DNA of 7,937 bases from Gammaproteobacteria bacterium (GTDB lineage: Bacteria; Pseudomonadota; Gammaproteobacteria; Competibacterales; Competibacteraceae): contig PWUP01000078.1 of the NCBI GenBank assembly GCA_003562535.1, positions 1 through 7,937 of the forward strand, given 5' to 3'. Both the position numbers and the translations under genes were made by a program. This document shows positions 6,341 to 7,937 of the stretch, in pieces. How positions within the stretch are numbered: position 1 is the stretch's first letter; each line of letters starts with the position of its first letter. The notes beneath the pieces are model-generated. The model was given only the letters and a program-made list of their open reading frames with translations, was not told the origin of the DNA and searched no databases.

Positions 6341-7937
6341 ATGAAAGCGACAGAAGCCAAGCTACTAGAATTTCTAAAACAATCACCACAATTTATCATT
6401 CCCATTTACCAGCGTACCTACAGTTGGACAGAACGCGAATGCGACCAACTCTGGACTGATATCCTGCGTATCGGCAATAACCCTGATATTGCCGCCCACT
6501 TTGTAGGCTCCATCGTTTATATCGAAAAAGGGTTTTATCAAGTTTCCAGCCAATCCCCTATGTTGGTTATTGATGGTCAACAACGGCTAACCACGGTGAT
6601 GCTGATTCTTGAAGCACTGGCTAGGCATCTGCCTGAAGGGGAGCCTGTGGACGGTTTTTCGGCCAGAAAAATCCGCAGCTACTACTTGCTGAATCCATTA
6701 GAAGAAGGTGATCGGGGCTTCAAGCTGCTGCTGACCCAAACTGACCGAGATAGCCTGCTGGCGCTGGTGCAACAAAAATCTTTACCTGAACCAGTGTCGA
6801 TCAGAATCAAGGACAACTTCGATTTCTTCATCGAGAAAGTCAGTGCCTTGGGCACCCATGTCAAACCACTGTGCGAAGGCTTAGCCAAGTTAGCTATTGT
6901 CGATATTGCTTTGAACCGTGATCAAGACAATCCTCAACTCATCTTTGAGAGCATGAACTCAACCGGGCGAGAACTGAGTCAAGCGGATCTGATACGCAAT
7001 TTCGTGTTGATGGGACTCAACCCGGATCATCAGAAGAAGCTCTACGAAGATCATTGGCGACCGATGGAGCTATCGTTCGGTCAGGAAGCTTATGGCAGTC
7101 ACTTCGATAGTTTTATGCGTCATTACCTGACATTAAAGACGGGCAATATACCCAACGTCCGGCTCGTATATGAAGCGTTTAAAACTTACGCCCAAGAACA
7201 ACAAATTGATAAACATGGATTTAATGGTCTGGTCAGCGATATCCATATCTATGCTCAATACTATTGTGCCATTGCCCTGGGCAAGGAGCCGGATAAGGAG
7301 TTGCACACTGTTTTTCAGGATTTACGGGACCTCAAGGTTGATGTCGCTTATCCGTTCTTTTTAGCGATTTACTATGATTATGAACAAAAACAATTGACTA
7401 AACAGGATTTTATTCAAGCTGTCCGACTGGTCGAGGCTTATGTGTTTCGTCGTGCCGTGTGCAATATTCCCCCTAATTCGCTTAACAAGACGTTTGCCAC
7501 ATTTAGCCGATGCTTGCATAAAGACCGCTACTTGGAAAGCATACAAGTTCATCTGTTAATTTTGCCGTCGTATCGACGGTTCCCAAACGATGACGAATTC
7601 AGGCGTGCATTGATAGTTCGGGATTTGTATAAATTTCCCCGTCGCTCTTATCTGCTACGCCGATTAGAAAATCATAATCGCAAGGAACGAGTGCATGTGG
7701 AAGAGTACACCATCGAACACATCATGCCGCAAAATAAAAATTTATCGAAACAGTGGCGTGATGAACTCGGTTTAGATTGGAAAACCATTCAGGAAACGTG
7801 GTTACACACACTGGGCAACCTGACACTCACCGGTTACAACTCGGAGTACAGTGACCATCCGTTTACCGAAAAACGCGATATGGTCGGCGGATTCCGACAC
7901 AGCCCATTACGACTCAATGAGGGTTTAGGGGCGCAGG
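6341..7937 (+). CDS. DUF262-DUF1524 (GmrSD-like) protein, C-terminus cut by right edge
   Basis: Open through the window end, 532 codons visible and no stop. The N-terminal DUF262 domain shows IPIYQRTYSW (20-29) and the nucleotide-hydrolase-like motif VIDGQQRLTT (76-85). FESMNSTGRELSQADLIRNF (202-221) is a further signature of this family. A long, mostly helical middle follows. The C-terminal DUF1524 HNH-type nuclease domain shows YTIEHIMPQN (456-465), with His460 a likely catalytic residue, and LGNLTLTGYNSEYSDHPFTEK (491-511). Family knowledge: the two domains together define GmrSD-type type IV restriction enzymes, which cut modified phage DNA with nucleotide-dependent activity, and related defence proteins such as SspE. 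The ATG has AGAGAG 9 bases upstream and lies 24 bases after the prmB stop. The gene is AT-richer than its neighbours, suggesting transfer. The modification recognised cannot be told; probably only a short C-terminus is missing. Confidence 0.9.
   Translation, partial: MKATEAKLLEFLKQSPQFIIPIYQRTYSWTERECDQLWTDILRIGNNPDIAAHFVGSIVYIEKGFYQVSSQSPMLVIDGQQRLTTVMLILEALARHLPEGEPVDGFSARKIRSYYLLNPLEEGDRGFKLLLTQTDRDSLLALVQQKSLPEPVSIRIKDNFDFFIEKVSALGTHVKPLCEGLAKLAIVDIALNRDQDNPQLIFESMNSTGRELSQADLIRNFVLMGLNPDHQKKLYEDHWRPMELSFGQEAYGSHFDSFMRHYLTLKTGNIPNVRLVYEAFKTYAQEQQIDKHGFNGLVSDIHIYAQYYCAIALGKEPDKELHTVFQDLRDLKVDVAYPFFLAIYYDYEQKQLTKQDFIQAVRLVEAYVFRRAVCNIPPNSLNKTFATFSRCLHKDRYLESIQVHLLILPSYRRFPNDDEFRRALIVRDLYKFPRRSYLLRRLENHNRKERVHVEEYTIEHIMPQNKNLSKQWRDELGLDWKTIQETWLHTLGNLTLTGYNSEYSDHPFTEKRDMVGGFRHSPLRLNEGLGAQ

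Overview
The window reads as chromosomal DNA of a proteobacterium, most likely a gammaproteobacterium. The evidence is a typical PrmB, a SohB-type S49 peptidase with the MELL-EY start seen in enterobacterial SohB, and a bacterial pyruvoyl-dependent phosphatidylserine decarboxylase. The genus cannot be fixed from this sequence. No tRNA, rRNA, CRISPR array or insertion sequence was found.

Positions 1-5350 hold one tightly packed minus-strand gene series, read from right to left: an SCO1/SenC copper-binding thioredoxin-fold protein, psd, sohB, a DUF2760 protein, an Hsp70-like protein (Hsp70-A) and a second Hsp70-like protein (Hsp70-B) that runs off the left edge. Gene joints are a 14-base overlap (SCO/psd), an 11-base gap (psd/sohB), 45 bases (sohB/DUF2760), a 4-base ATGA overlap (DUF2760/Hsp70-A) and a 3-base gap (Hsp70-A/Hsp70-B). 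This looks like one operon with translational coupling. The first three genes serve the membrane and periplasm: copper delivery or redox, phosphatidylethanolamine synthesis, and membrane proteolysis. The last three form a DUF2760-Hsp70-Hsp70 chaperone cassette whose clients are, to my knowledge, not known.

Positions 5351-5413 are a 63-base divergent gap. On the plus strand, prmB (ribosomal protein L3 glutamine methyltransferase) spans 5414-6316. It is followed after 24 bases by a visibly AT-richer gene that runs off the right edge and encodes a DUF262 plus DUF1524 (HNH) protein of the GmrSD type, probably a DNA-targeting defence nuclease. This change of composition and function just after prmB may mark the edge of an accessory or defence region.

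The most unusual point is the joint between the two Hsp70 genes. Hsp70-B is in the same frame as Hsp70-A, separated only by a TAA. There is no ATG, GTG or TTG between that stop and its ATP-binding loop. An ATC stands exactly where a start codon would be expected, 8 bases after a run of seven G.
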